NCBI RefSeq assembly: GCF_016650035.1
Contig: NZ_JAENWM010000018.1
Span: 1-51,134 of the forward strand
From: Clostridium sp.
Lineage (GTDB): Bacteria; Bacillota; Clostridia; Clostridiales; Clostridiaceae
Direction of reading: 5' to 3'
DNA length: 51,134 nt
This document shows, in pieces, positions 32,366 through 41,739 of this stretch. A program made the position numbers and the translations under genes. Below the pieces are notes generated by a model. The model saw only the letters and a list, made by a program, of their open reading frames with translations, was not told where the DNA came from and did not search any database. Every line of letters begins with the position of its first letter. The first letter of the stretch is position 1.

Positions 32366-34237
32366 ATGAAGGCTTTAGGAAAGTGGAAAAAACCAATATT
32401 GATGTTAAGTGATGCGGTACTAATAAATTTAGCATATATATTATCTATGTATTTTAGATATAATTATAGTGATTTTAGATTCTATTCAAATAACTATAAA
32501 AAAACGGCTTTAATTATAACAGTTATCTATATATCCTGTTTTTATCTTTTTAAGCTTTATGAAAGCCTTTGGACTTATGCAAGTACAGATGAATTTATGT
32601 TAGTTATTGGTGCATGTCTTACTGCAGATATAGCTACCATGATATTTTTAAGACTTACAGGTCATGGATTGGCCTATGGAGTAAGTATAATAGTATGTGC
32701 TTTTAGTATACTTTTTATACTTGGATTTAGAATGTCCTTTAGAATTTATGATAGATTTGAAAAAATGATAAACTCTAATGTCAATAAAGGCGACAAAAAA
32801 AGAGTAATGATAATTGGTGCTGGAGCATCAGCAGCTATGGTTATAAAAGAAATGAAAAGTAGTAACCAAAGTAAATATAGTCCTGTAGCTTTAATTGATG
32901 ATGAAGATTATAAAAAAGGAAAAAGTGTAATGGGTGTAAAGGTCCTTGGGAGTCGATCCGATATACCAGCCATAGCAAAAGCGAAAGATATAGAAAATAT
33001 ACTTATAGCTATTCCAACTATAGAAGATGAAGATAAAAGACAGATTTTGGAATTATGCAAAAAGACAAAATGTAAAATAGAAATTATTCCAGGAATGTAT
33101 GAAATAATAGATGGAAAAGTCTCTTTAAATCAAATTAGAAAAGTAGATATTGAGGATCTCCTTGGACGTAAAGCAGTACAGCTCGATATGGAAGGTATCT
33201 CTAGTTACATTCACAATAAAATTATATTAGTATCAGGGGGCGGTGGGTCCATTGGTTCAGAACTCTGTCGTCAAATTATAAAATTCAACCCCAAACAATT
33301 AATTATATTGGATATATATGAAAATAATGCTTATGATTTGCAAATGGAACTTAAGTATAAATACCCTAAATTAGATTTAAAAGTATTAATAGGATCAGTT
33401 AGAGATAAGCATCGACTAGATGAAATTTTTGAGAAATATTCTCCAAATATAGTTTTCCATGCGGCAGCTCATAAGCATGTTCCACTAATGGAACAAAGTC
33501 CTATGGAAGCTATAAAAAACAATGTGTTCGGAACATATAATATGGCAGATTGCGCACATAGATATAAGGTAGAAAGATTCGTTACCATATCCACAGATAA
33601 GGCAGTTAATCCTACCAATGTTATGGGTGCTACTAAAAGAATGTGTGAGATGATAATACAATCTATGGATAAGATAAGTGAAACAAGATTTGTAGCAGTG
33701 AGATTTGGTAATGTACTTGGAAGTAATGGATCTGTTATACCACTATTTAATAAACAAATAGCTCATGGCGGACCAGTTACACTTACTCATAAAGATATAA
33801 CTAGGTTTTTTATGACCATACCAGAAGCTGCGCAACTAGTCCTTCAAGCTGGAGCATATGCTCAGGGTGGAGAAATCTTTGTGCTTGATATGGGTAAGTC
33901 TGTTAAGATATATGACTTAGCTTGGGATTTAATAAAACTTTCTGGATTTGAGCCAAACAAAGATATTAAAATAGAAATCACAGGACTTAGACCAGGTGAA
34001 AAGCTTTATGAAGAACTACTAATGAGTGAAGAAGGACTTACTAATACTAAACACGAAAAGATTTTTATTGGGAGACCAACATTTAGCGATTTGGGTGAGC
34101 TACAGGAGAGAATGAAAGAATTTAAAGAAATCATTGATAATGATAATGTAGAGTTATTAATTCATAAAATAGAAGAAGTAGTTTCAACGTATCATAGAGG
34201 CACACCAGAGTGTGTAATTACTGATGATGTGGAGTAA
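32366..34237 (+). CDS. UDP-sugar 4,6-dehydratase, EpsC/CapD/FlaA1 membrane type
   Basis: A 623-residue protein with four N-terminal membrane segments (about residues 10-125), a first Rossmann region (VMIIGAGASAAMVIKEM) and a catalytic SDR domain (SGGGGSIGSELCRQI, ISTDKAVNPTNVMGATK). This is the full-length CapD/WbpM-type architecture. Such enzymes convert UDP-GlcNAc to UDP-4-keto-6-deoxy-hexosamine for bacillosamine- or FucNAc-type sugars. It opens the capsule operon, next to the initiating transferase that may use its product. Confidence 0.9.
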   Translation: MKALGKWKKPILMLSDAVLINLAYILSMYFRYNYSDFRFYSNNYKKTALIITVIYISCFYLFKLYESLWTYASTDEFMLVIGACLTADIATMIFLRLTGHGLAYGVSIIVCAFSILFILGFRMSFRIYDRFEKMINSNVNKGDKKRVMIIGAGASAAMVIKEMKSSNQSKYSPVALIDDEDYKKGKSVMGVKVLGSRSDIPAIAKAKDIENILIAIPTIEDEDKRQILELCKKTKCKIEIIPGMYEIIDGKVSLNQIRKVDIEDLLGRKAVQLDMEGISSYIHNKIILVSGGGGSIGSELCRQIIKFNPKQLIILDIYENNAYDLQMELKYKYPKLDLKVLIGSVRDKHRLDEIFEKYSPNIVFHAAAHKHVPLMEQSPMEAIKNNVFGTYNMADCAHRYKVERFVTISTDKAVNPTNVMGATKRMCEMIIQSMDKISETRFVAVRFGNVLGSNGSVIPLFNKQIAHGGPVTLTHKDITRFFMTIPEAAQLVLQAGAYAQGGEIFVLDMGKSVKIYDLAWDLIKLSGFEPNKDIKIEITGLRPGEKLYEELLMSEEGLTNTKHEKIFIGRPTFSDLGELQERMKEFKEIIDNDNVELLIHKIEEVVSTYHRGTPECVITDDVE

Positions 34238-34261
34238 CAAACAATAATGTAGGAGGTTCTT

Positions 34262-34840
34262 ATGGACAGATTTTTTGATGTAATATGTAGCTTGTTATTA
34301 TTATTGATTCTATCACCATTCTTTTTGATTGTAGCTATAATAGTAAAGCTAAATTCTAAAGGACCAGTATTCTTCACTCAGAAGAGAATTGGTAAAAACA
34401 ATGATTTATTTAAATTTTATAAATTCAGGTCAATGAAGATAGGAACACCTAATGTAGCAACTGATAAATTTGATAATTCGAAAAGTTATATAACTAAAAT
34501 CGGAAAGATTTTAAGGAAAACTAGTCTTGACGAACTTCCACAATTAATAAATATTTTTAAAGGGGATATGACTTTTGTAGGACCAAGACCTGCACTGTAT
34601 AATCAATATGAACTTAAGGAAATGAGAACTACTGCAGGAGTTCATATGCTCCTTCCGGGAGTTACTGGCTGGGCTCAAATTAATGGGCGAGATAATAATG
34701 ATGATTATGAAAAAACAGAATATGATAGATACTATTTAAATAATAAATCATTGTGGCTAGATGTAAAGATAGTGGTTGGAACAGTATTTAAAGTTTTAAA
34801 AGCAGAGGGAATTGTTGACGGAGGAAATAAAAAGAGGTAG
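34262..34840 (+). CDS. Initiating undecaprenyl-phosphate sugar phosphotransferase
   Basis: A 192-residue monotopic enzyme of the bacterial sugar transferase family (PglC-like, without the extra N-terminal membrane domain of WcaJ types). One hydrophobic segment (about 5-29) is followed by QKRIGKNNDLFKFYKFRSMK, then SLDELPQLINIFKGDM and FVGPRPAL. It transfers a sugar phosphate to undecaprenyl phosphate, starting the lipid-linked oligosaccharide. AGGAGG precedes the ATG; the CapD-like gene is 24 bases upstream. Confidence 0.93.
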   Translation: MDRFFDVICSLLLLLILSPFFLIVAIIVKLNSKGPVFFTQKRIGKNNDLFKFYKFRSMKIGTPNVATDKFDNSKSYITKIGKILRKTSLDELPQLINIFKGDMTFVGPRPALYNQYELKEMRTTAGVHMLLPGVTGWAQINGRDNNDDYEKTEYDRYYLNNKSLWLDVKIVVGTVFKVLKAEGIVDGGNKKR

Positions 34841-34894
34841 ACCTTACAATTATAAGCATGAGTGGAAAGTAGTTTCTGCTATGAAGGAGAAGAT

Positions 34895-35803
34895 ATGAAA
34901 ATGAAGAAAATACTCATAACAGGAGCTAATAGCTATATAGGTATTTCCCTTATGAGCTTACTAGAAAAGTATTCAGATAAATATTCTGTAGATGAATTGG
35001 ATATGAAAGACGATTCATGGAAAGCGAGCGATTTTTCAAAGTATGATGTAGTTTTTCATGTTGCTGGAATAGCACATGTATCCACAGATCCTAAAATGGA
35101 GGACTTATACTTTAAAGTAAATCGTGATCTTACTATTGAGACTGCTAAAAAAGCAAAAAAAGATGGCGTTAAGCAGTTCATTTTTATGAGTAGTATTATT
35201 ATTTATGGTGAGAGTAGGAATGTAAATGAAAGAAGAATTATAGATGAAAACACTGTTCCAAAACCAAGTAACTTTTATGGAGAAAGTAAGCTTCAAGCAG
35301 AAAATGGAATAAAACCTTTAGAAAATGATGATTTTAAAATTGTTATTCTTAGACCACCGATGATTTATGGGAAAGGCTCTAAGGGAAATTATCCGAAACT
35401 CTCAAAGGCAGCTCAGAAATTACCTGTGTTCCCTGACATTGATAATCAGAGAAGTATGCTTCATATAGATAATTTATGTGAATTCACTAGACTTATGATA
35501 GTAAATGAAGAAAGTGGAGTATTTTTCCCGCAAAATAGTGAGTATGTTAAGACTTCAGAGATGGTGAAACTTATTGCGCAGGCTCATGGAACGAAAATTA
35601 AACTAACTAACATATTTAATCCCTTATTGAATCTTGTAGGACCTAAAATCTCCATATTTAACAAGGTATTTGGTAATTTGGTTTACGCACAGAGTTTGTC
35701 TGACTACAAAGAGAATTATAGAATTTTTGATTTGAGACAATCTATTATTGCAACAGAAACGGTTGATACAACAGAATCAGTTGGTACAATGAAAAATAAC
35801 TAA
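34895..35803 (+). CDS. NAD-dependent sugar epimerase/reductase (SDR)
   Basis: About 302 residues from the ATG at 34895, behind GAAGGAGA. The GANSYIGISLMSLL loop is an atypical extended-SDR nucleotide motif; MSSIIIYG and Y-x3-K in NFYGESKLQAE supply the catalytic residues. It resembles the 4-epimerase/4-reductases that finish UDP-QuiNAc- or FucNAc-type sugars and that accompany PglC-like transferases. Specificity cannot be decided from sequence. Confidence 0.8.
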   Translation: MKMKKILITGANSYIGISLMSLLEKYSDKYSVDELDMKDDSWKASDFSKYDVVFHVAGIAHVSTDPKMEDLYFKVNRDLTIETAKKAKKDGVKQFIFMSSIIIYGESRNVNERRIIDENTVPKPSNFYGESKLQAENGIKPLENDDFKIVILRPPMIYGKGSKGNYPKLSKAAQKLPVFPDIDNQRSMLHIDNLCEFTRLMIVNEESGVFFPQNSEYVKTSEMVKLIAQAHGTKIKLTNIFNPLLNLVGPKISIFNKVFGNLVYAQSLSDYKENYRIFDLRQSIIATETVDTTESVGTMKNN

Positions 35804-35820
35804 GAAGGGTGGATAATAGC

Positions 35821-37032
35821 TTGAAAAAACACATTTTAGTTATAGCGCAGTATTTCTATCCTGAGCAATTTCGTATAAATGATATTTGTACTGAATGGGT
35901 AAAAAAGGGATATAAAGTAACAGTGGTAACAGGGATTCCCAATTATCCTAAAGGTAAATACTACAATGGATATGGATTATTTAAGAAGAGAAAAGAAATA
36001 TATAACGGTATAGAAATAAGAAGGATACCATTAATACCTAGAGGGAACAATTCGATTATGCTTGCTCTAAACTATTTATCGTTTGTTGTATCGGGGTTCT
36101 TTTGGAAACTATTCACTGGAATAAAAGCAGACTTTGTATTTATATTTGAAGTTTCCCCAATGACGCAAGCACTACCTGGTGTTTGGTATGCAAAAAAGCG
36201 AAATGTACCATGTTATTTATATGTTCAAGACCTTTGGCCTGAAAATGTTGAAATAATTACAGGTATAACAAACAAAAACATTATTGGCGCTATAGGGAAG
36301 ATGGTAGACTACATATATTCTGGTTGTTCAAGGATTTTCACTACCTCAAATAGTTTTATGAAAGCAATCGCTAATCGTGGTGTTCCTATAGAAAAAATTG
36401 AATACTGGCCACAATACGCAGAAGATTTTTATAAGCCACTAGAGAATACGAGCATTGAAGAAATTCCAAAGGATGATGCTTTTAATATAATTTTCGCAGG
36501 TAATATTGGCACGGCTCAAGGTTTGGATATATTGCCTAAAGCTGCATCACTCTTAAAAGAAAATCATTTAAATAGAAGAATTCGGTTTAATATTGTGGGA
36601 GATGGCAGATATAAAGAATCCTTAGTAGAACTTGTAAAGGAGGGTAATCTGTCTGATATGTTTAATTTTATTCCAAAACAACCCGGAACTCGTATTCCAG
36701 AATTTATGGCAGCCAGCGATGCTGCTTTTCTGTGCTTAACAGAAAGTCCATTGTTTTCTATGACTATTCCTGCAAAACTTCAGTCATACATGGCCTGTGG
36801 GATGCCAATTATTGCGTCAGCAGATGGAGAAACAGATAAAATAATTAAAGAATCAAATTCAGGCGTTTGTAGCCCGGCTGGAGATGCTCAAAAACTCTCA
36901 GAGAAGATAATAGAAATATCTAATGAATTACCCGAGAGATTAACAAAGCTCGGAATAAACGCAAGAAATTACTATGACGGTAATTTTAACAAACAAGAAT
37001 TGTTAACTAGAATAGATAAGTACTTTAAATAA
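35821..37032 (+). CDS. GT4 glycosyltransferase, WbuB-like
   Basis: About 403 residues. The start TTG at 35821 is chosen since GAAGGGTGG lies 8 bases upstream; a GTG at 35809 falls within that site. The N-terminal domain has HILVIAQYFYPEQFRINDIC and TGIPNYPKGKYYNGY, both typical of WbuB-type L-fucosamine transferases; the C-terminal donor domain has AGNIGTAQGLD and GDGRYK. UDP-L-FucNAc is made by the next three genes, so transfer of L-FucNAc is a consistent prediction. Confidence 0.85.
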   Translation: MKKHILVIAQYFYPEQFRINDICTEWVKKGYKVTVVTGIPNYPKGKYYNGYGLFKKRKEIYNGIEIRRIPLIPRGNNSIMLALNYLSFVVSGFFWKLFTGIKADFVFIFEVSPMTQALPGVWYAKKRNVPCYLYVQDLWPENVEIITGITNKNIIGAIGKMVDYIYSGCSRIFTTSNSFMKAIANRGVPIEKIEYWPQYAEDFYKPLENTSIEEIPKDDAFNIIFAGNIGTAQGLDILPKAASLLKENHLNRRIRFNIVGDGRYKESLVELVKEGNLSDMFNFIPKQPGTRIPEFMAASDAAFLCLTESPLFSMTIPAKLQSYMACGMPIIASADGETDKIIKESNSGVCSPAGDAQKLSEKIIEISNELPERLTKLGINARNYYDGNFNKQELLTRIDKYFK

Positions 37033-37056
37033 AATACAATATTGGAGGAGATACAT

Positions 37057-38100
37057 ATGTTCAAAAATAAAACACTATTAATCACTGGAGGCACAGGTTC
37101 TTTCGGGAATGCTGTAATGAAAAGATTTTTAGACACTGATATAAAAGAAATTCGTATATTTTCCCGTGATGAAAAAAAGCAAGATGATATGAGAAAGTTA
37201 TATAAAAACGATAAGCTTAAATTCTATATAGGGGATGTAAGAGACATTGCTAGTGTTAAAAATGCAATGCATGGCGTGGATTACATATTTCATGCAGCTG
37301 CTTTAAAGCAAGTTCCATCTTGTGAGTTCTTTCCACTTGAAGCAGTAAAAACAAATGTTTTAGGAACTGATAACGTGCTTACAACTGCAATAGAATATGG
37401 AGTGAAAAAAGTTATATGCCTCTCTACAGATAAGGCAGCGTATCCTATAAATGCAATGGGTATATCAAAGGCCATGATGGAAAAGGTATTTGTAGCAAAA
37501 TCAAAAACCGTATCCCCTGAGAGGACACTTATCTGTGGCACAAGATACGGAAATGTTATGGGATCTCGCGGTTCTGTTATTCCACTATTTGTTGAGCAAA
37601 TAAAGGCTGGACAGCCAATAACTGTTACAGACCCGAATATGACAAGGTTTCTCATGAACCTTGATGAGGCAGTAGAACTTGTAGTCTTCGCTTTTGAGCA
37701 TGCTCAGGCTGGAGACATTATGATTCAAAAATCACCATCTTCAACTATAAAAGATCTAGCGCAAGCAGTAAAGGAACTATTTAATGCAGATAGCGAAGTT
37801 AAAATAATTGGAACTCGTCATGGAGAAAAATTATATGAAACACTTCTTACAAAAGAAGAGTATGTGGTAGCAGAGGATATGGAAGGATTTTTCAGAGTTC
37901 CTGCTGATAAAAGAGATCTTAATTATGATAAATATTTTGTTGAAGGAAATCAAAAACTATCTTCAGAAGAAGAATACAACTCACATAATACTCAAATATT
38001 AAATGTTGAGCAGATAAAAGAAAGACTATTGCAACTTGACTATGTAAGAGAAGAACTAGCACTTATGAATGCTATTAAAGAATCGACTCAAACTAAATAG
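37057..38100 (+). CDS. capE: UDP-GlcNAc 4,6-dehydratase/5-epimerase (CapE/FnlA)
   Basis: A 347-residue soluble SDR enzyme, first in the three-step route to UDP-L-FucNAc. The GGTGSFGNAV loop starts at residue 11; FSRDEKKQDDMR, HAAALKQVPSCEFFP and STDKAAYPINAMGISK are CapE/FnlA hallmarks. The ATG at 37057 follows GGAGGAG; the in-frame start at 37042 has no separate site. It is related to the catalytic half of the CapD-like protein at 32366, with a different stereochemical outcome. Confidence 0.92.
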   Translation: MFKNKTLLITGGTGSFGNAVMKRFLDTDIKEIRIFSRDEKKQDDMRKLYKNDKLKFYIGDVRDIASVKNAMHGVDYIFHAAALKQVPSCEFFPLEAVKTNVLGTDNVLTTAIEYGVKKVICLSTDKAAYPINAMGISKAMMEKVFVAKSKTVSPERTLICGTRYGNVMGSRGSVIPLFVEQIKAGQPITVTDPNMTRFLMNLDEAVELVVFAFEHAQAGDIMIQKSPSSTIKDLAQAVKELFNADSEVKIIGTRHGEKLYETLLTKEEYVVAEDMEGFFRVPADKRDLNYDKYFVEGNQKLSSEEEYNSHNTQILNVEQIKERLLQLDYVREELALMNAIKESTQTK

Positions 38101-38122
38101 TTTAAGAAGGTAGGTGTAAATT

Positions 38123-39232
38123 ATGAAAATTCTTGTTACAGGAGCAAAGGGCTTTGTGGGTAAAAATCTAATAGCAGAGCTTAAAAATAGAAAGTACAAT
38201 GAAATTTATGAATATGATATGGATACAGAAGAGGCTCTTTTAGAAGAGTATGCAAAAAACTGTGAATTTGTATTTCACCTTGCAGGAGTAAATAGACCAA
38301 AGGATGAAAAAGAGTTTATGAAAGGTAATTTTGGATTCACATCTATACTTTTAGAACTATTAAAAAAGCATAATAATAGTGCGAAAGTTTTGATTACGTC
38401 TTCTATTCAGGCTGAAAGGGATAACCCTTATGGCAAGAGTAAAAAGGCTGGTGAAGATTTATTATTTAATTATAGTAGTGAAACAGGAAGTAAAGTCTTA
38501 GTTTACAGACTACATAACCTCTTCGGTAAATGGAGTAAACCTAATTATAATACTGTTGTTGCTACTTATTGCTATAATGTTGCAAGAGATTTAGATATAC
38601 AGGTAAATAATCCAGAGGCGGATTTATCACTATGTTATATAGATGATGTTTTAAATGAATTTATAAGAGCATTGGATGGCAAGGAAGCTCACAGAGACGG
38701 TTACTGCTCTGTACCTGTTCTTCATAATATTAAATTAGGCGAACTAGCACAGAAGATAAGAGGCTTTAAAGAGAGTAGAATAAATTTAAGTATTCCTAAT
38801 ATGGAAGATGAGCTTACTAAAAAGCTTTATAGTACCTATTTAAGCTTTTTGCCAGAGGATAAGTTTTCTTATGAATTAAAAATGAATATTGATAATAGGG
38901 GTTCTTTTACTGAATTTATTAGAACTGCGGAACGTGGACAAGTTTCAGTTAATGTCTCAAAACCAGGAATAACTAAGGGGAACCATTGGCATCATACTAA
39001 GAATGAGAAATTTATGGTGGTTAGCGGTGTTGGAGTTATTAGATTTAGAAAGATAGGAACAGAGGAAATAATTGAATATAGTGTTAATGGAGAAAAATTA
39101 GAAGTAGTAGATATCCCTACAGGGTATACTCACTCTATCGTAAATACTGGTGAGAATGATTTAGTGACCATAATGTGGGTCAATGAATGCTTTGATCCAG
39201 AAAAACCAGACACATTTTATTTGGAGGTATAG
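38123..39232 (+). CDS. capF: Bifunctional epimerase/reductase with cupin domain (CapF/FnlB)
   Basis: A 369-residue two-domain enzyme. The N-terminal SDR part starts KILVTGAKGFVGKNL; the C-terminal cupin part (from about 255) has RGSFTEFIRT and NHWHHTKNEKFMV, whose histidines bind zinc in characterised CapF. It performs the C3 epimerisation and C4 reduction in UDP-L-FucNAc synthesis. Located directly between CapE and CapG homologues. Confidence 0.92.
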   Translation: MKILVTGAKGFVGKNLIAELKNRKYNEIYEYDMDTEEALLEEYAKNCEFVFHLAGVNRPKDEKEFMKGNFGFTSILLELLKKHNNSAKVLITSSIQAERDNPYGKSKKAGEDLLFNYSSETGSKVLVYRLHNLFGKWSKPNYNTVVATYCYNVARDLDIQVNNPEADLSLCYIDDVLNEFIRALDGKEAHRDGYCSVPVLHNIKLGELAQKIRGFKESRINLSIPNMEDELTKKLYSTYLSFLPEDKFSYELKMNIDNRGSFTEFIRTAERGQVSVNVSKPGITKGNHWHHTKNEKFMVVSGVGVIRFRKIGTEEIIEYSVNGEKLEVVDIPTGYTHSIVNTGENDLVTIMWVNECFDPEKPDTFYLEV

Positions 39233-39237
39233 AAATC

Positions 39238-40362
39238 ATGAAAAAACTTAAGGTAATGACAATACTCGGAACAAGACCTGAGATAATAAGATTATCTGAA
39301 GCTATAAAAGCTTGCGACATATATTTTGATCATATTCTTGTACATACAGGCCAAAATTGGGATTACACACTTAATGATGTTTTTTTTAAAGAATTAGAAC
39401 TTAGAGAACCTAATTATTTTTTAGGAGTAGTAGGAAATAATCTTGGGGAAACTATTGGTAATATAATATCAGAAAGTTATAAAATATTACTCAAAGAAAA
39501 ACCAGATGCATTACTAGTACTAGGTGATACAAACAGCTGTCTAAGTGTCATTGCTGCTAAAAGACTAAAGATTCCTATATTTCATATGGAAGCAGGAAAC
39601 AGATGTTTTGATCAAAACGTACCAGAAGAAATAAACAGGAAAATAGTAGACGTTACTAGCGATGTTAATATGGCATACACAGAGCATGCGAGAAGATATT
39701 TAATATCAGAAGGAATAAGAAAAGAATATACTTTTGTTACTGGCTCACCACTTCCAGAGGTATTCCATAGATACATGAATCAAATTGATGAAAGCGACGT
39801 ATTAGAAAAGTTAGGCCTTGAAAGTGGTAAATATATTTTAGTAAGTGCTCATAGAGAAGAAAACATAGATAACAAAGAAAACTTTAAGAGCATAACTGAT
39901 GCTCTAAATGCAGTTGCAGAAACGTATAATATGCCAGTTATATATTCAACTCATCCAAGAAGCTGGAAAAGAATTGAAGAAAGTGGAATTGTTTTTCATA
40001 AAAATATAAAGCAACTAAAACCATTTGGTTTCTATGATTACAATAAACTTCAAAAAGAATCCTTTTGCGTATTATCTGACAGTGGATCACTGGCAGAAGA
40101 GTCTAATATTATGGCGTTCCCAGGAGTTTCAATAAGAACTAGTACTGAAAGACCAGAAGCTATAGATAAAGGTTCGGTAATACTGGGTGGAATAACTCTT
40201 GATAGCATAACTCAAGCTATTGAAGTAATAACATTACAAAAGACACTAGGTGAGAAAACTGTTAAAGCACATGATTATACAGATATTAATGTTGGTATGA
40301 AGGTTGTTAATATTATTCAAGGGTATACAAGTGTAGTTAACAAGTTTATATGGAGGAAGTAA
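39238..40362 (+). CDS. capG: UDP-sugar 2-epimerase (CapG/FnlC)
   Basis: A 374-residue non-hydrolysing 2-epimerase of the WecB family. VMTILGTRPEIIRLSEAI, VLGDTNSCLS, HMEAGNRCFD, SAHREENI and SDSGSLAEES are all present. In this position it produces UDP-L-FucNAc in the last step of the pathway. It starts 5 bases after capF with GGAGG overlapping its end. Confidence 0.93.
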   Translation: MKKLKVMTILGTRPEIIRLSEAIKACDIYFDHILVHTGQNWDYTLNDVFFKELELREPNYFLGVVGNNLGETIGNIISESYKILLKEKPDALLVLGDTNSCLSVIAAKRLKIPIFHMEAGNRCFDQNVPEEINRKIVDVTSDVNMAYTEHARRYLISEGIRKEYTFVTGSPLPEVFHRYMNQIDESDVLEKLGLESGKYILVSAHREENIDNKENFKSITDALNAVAETYNMPVIYSTHPRSWKRIEESGIVFHKNIKQLKPFGFYDYNKLQKESFCVLSDSGSLAEESNIMAFPGVSIRTSTERPEAIDKGSVILGGITLDSITQAIEVITLQKTLGEKTVKAHDYTDINVGMKVVNIIQGYTSVVNKFIWRK

Positions 40363-40428
40363 TTAAGAAAAATATGGTCAAAACAATTATGAGTTTCACT
40401 TATTATTTAATGAATTGAGGAGAATAAG

Positions 40429-41559
40429 ATGGTAAAAACGATTTTTATAAATGTAACAGCAGCAGAGTATGGCGGAGCTTTAACTATACTAAAAAGTGTA
40501 CTAACTGACATCTCACAAAAGGATAACACAAATTTGTATTATGTTTTCACGTCTATTGATTTAGATGAATTTGAAACAGATAAAATTAAAATCATAAATA
40601 CAATTAAAGGCAAGAAGAGTAGGAAGAGATGGGATAGGATGTTATGGGATTTTAGAGGGTTAAAGAAATGGTCTTCTGATAATGACATTTATGCTGATAT
40701 AATTTTATCATTGCAAAATACTGGTGTTAATTATCTTAAAAATACTTTGCAAATTATTTATATTCATCAATCCTTGCCCTTCCAAACGCAGTATAAATGG
40801 AGTTTTTGGAATAAAGAGGAAAGAATTTGTTGGATATATCAAAATATCTACCCTTTTTTTATAAAGCGTTTTATTACTCAAGATACTATTATAATAGTGC
40901 AACAAACATGGCTGAAAAATAAGGTATTTGCAAAATTTTTTATAGATAAGAATCGTATTAAAGTAATTCCGCCTAAACTAACACTTCCAAAGGTTGTATT
41001 TGAAAAAAATTATGTAAGTAAAGAGGATAAAAATAATATAATATTATTTTATCCTGCTTCTCCATTTATTTATAAGAATCATACTATTATAATTAATAGT
41101 CTTATTAAAATAAAGAATGAAAATATAAATTATTATTCAAGATTACGAGTATATTTCACAGCAAAACTTGAGCAACTTTCAAAAGATGATGCGAAAAAAA
41201 TAATTGATAATTCGCTTAAGAATATAATATTTTTAGGAACAGTAAAGCCATCTCAAATGGTGGAGTATTACAATAAATGCAGTTGTCTTATATTTCCTAG
41301 TTATATTGAAACTTTTGGGTTACCGTTATTGGAAGCTGCATCATTAGGTAAAAAAATAATCTGCTCAGATACAAGTTTTTCAAGGGAAATCTTAGATGAA
41401 TACCAAGGAGTTATATTTTTAAAATATAATAATGAAGATGACTGGGTTAATGAGATATACAATTTAGATAGTTATATTGAAAAAAAATACCAGTATATAT
41501 ATAAGGCTTCAAAAGATTATGACTCGGTATATGATTTATTAGAAAAATATTTTAAATAG
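40429..41559 (+). CDS. GT4 glycosyltransferase
   Basis: A 376-residue GT-B enzyme. N-terminal INVTAAEYGGALTILKS and YIHQSLPFQ (acceptor-side His), then C-terminal FLGTVKPSQMVEYYNKC and FPSYIETFGLPLLEAASLGK with the GT4 E-x7-E donor-binding motif. GAGGAG precedes the ATG. It presumably adds one sugar to the lipid-linked unit; donor unknown. Lower GC and long A/T runs compared with capEFG suggest a different origin. Confidence 0.85.
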   Translation: MVKTIFINVTAAEYGGALTILKSVLTDISQKDNTNLYYVFTSIDLDEFETDKIKIINTIKGKKSRKRWDRMLWDFRGLKKWSSDNDIYADIILSLQNTGVNYLKNTLQIIYIHQSLPFQTQYKWSFWNKEERICWIYQNIYPFFIKRFITQDTIIIVQQTWLKNKVFAKFFIDKNRIKVIPPKLTLPKVVFEKNYVSKEDKNNIILFYPASPFIYKNHTIIINSLIKIKNENINYYSRLRVYFTAKLEQLSKDDAKKIIDNSLKNIIFLGTVKPSQMVEYYNKCSCLIFPSYIETFGLPLLEAASLGKKIICSDTSFSREILDEYQGVIFLKYNNEDDWVNEIYNLDSYIEKKYQYIYKASKDYDSVYDLLEKYFK

Positions 41560-41739
41560 TAACAAAAACATCTAACACCTATATGTTATTCATATTGAAA
41601 TTATTATTGCTAACACTATATAGCTAGTACAAAAAGTACTGAGGTATAAATATCTTCTTTATATAAAATAGGGAGATAAAATGCTTAGTATAATAGGCGA
41701 ACTATTTTAGAGTAAAGGCAAACAAAGGAGAACAACTCA

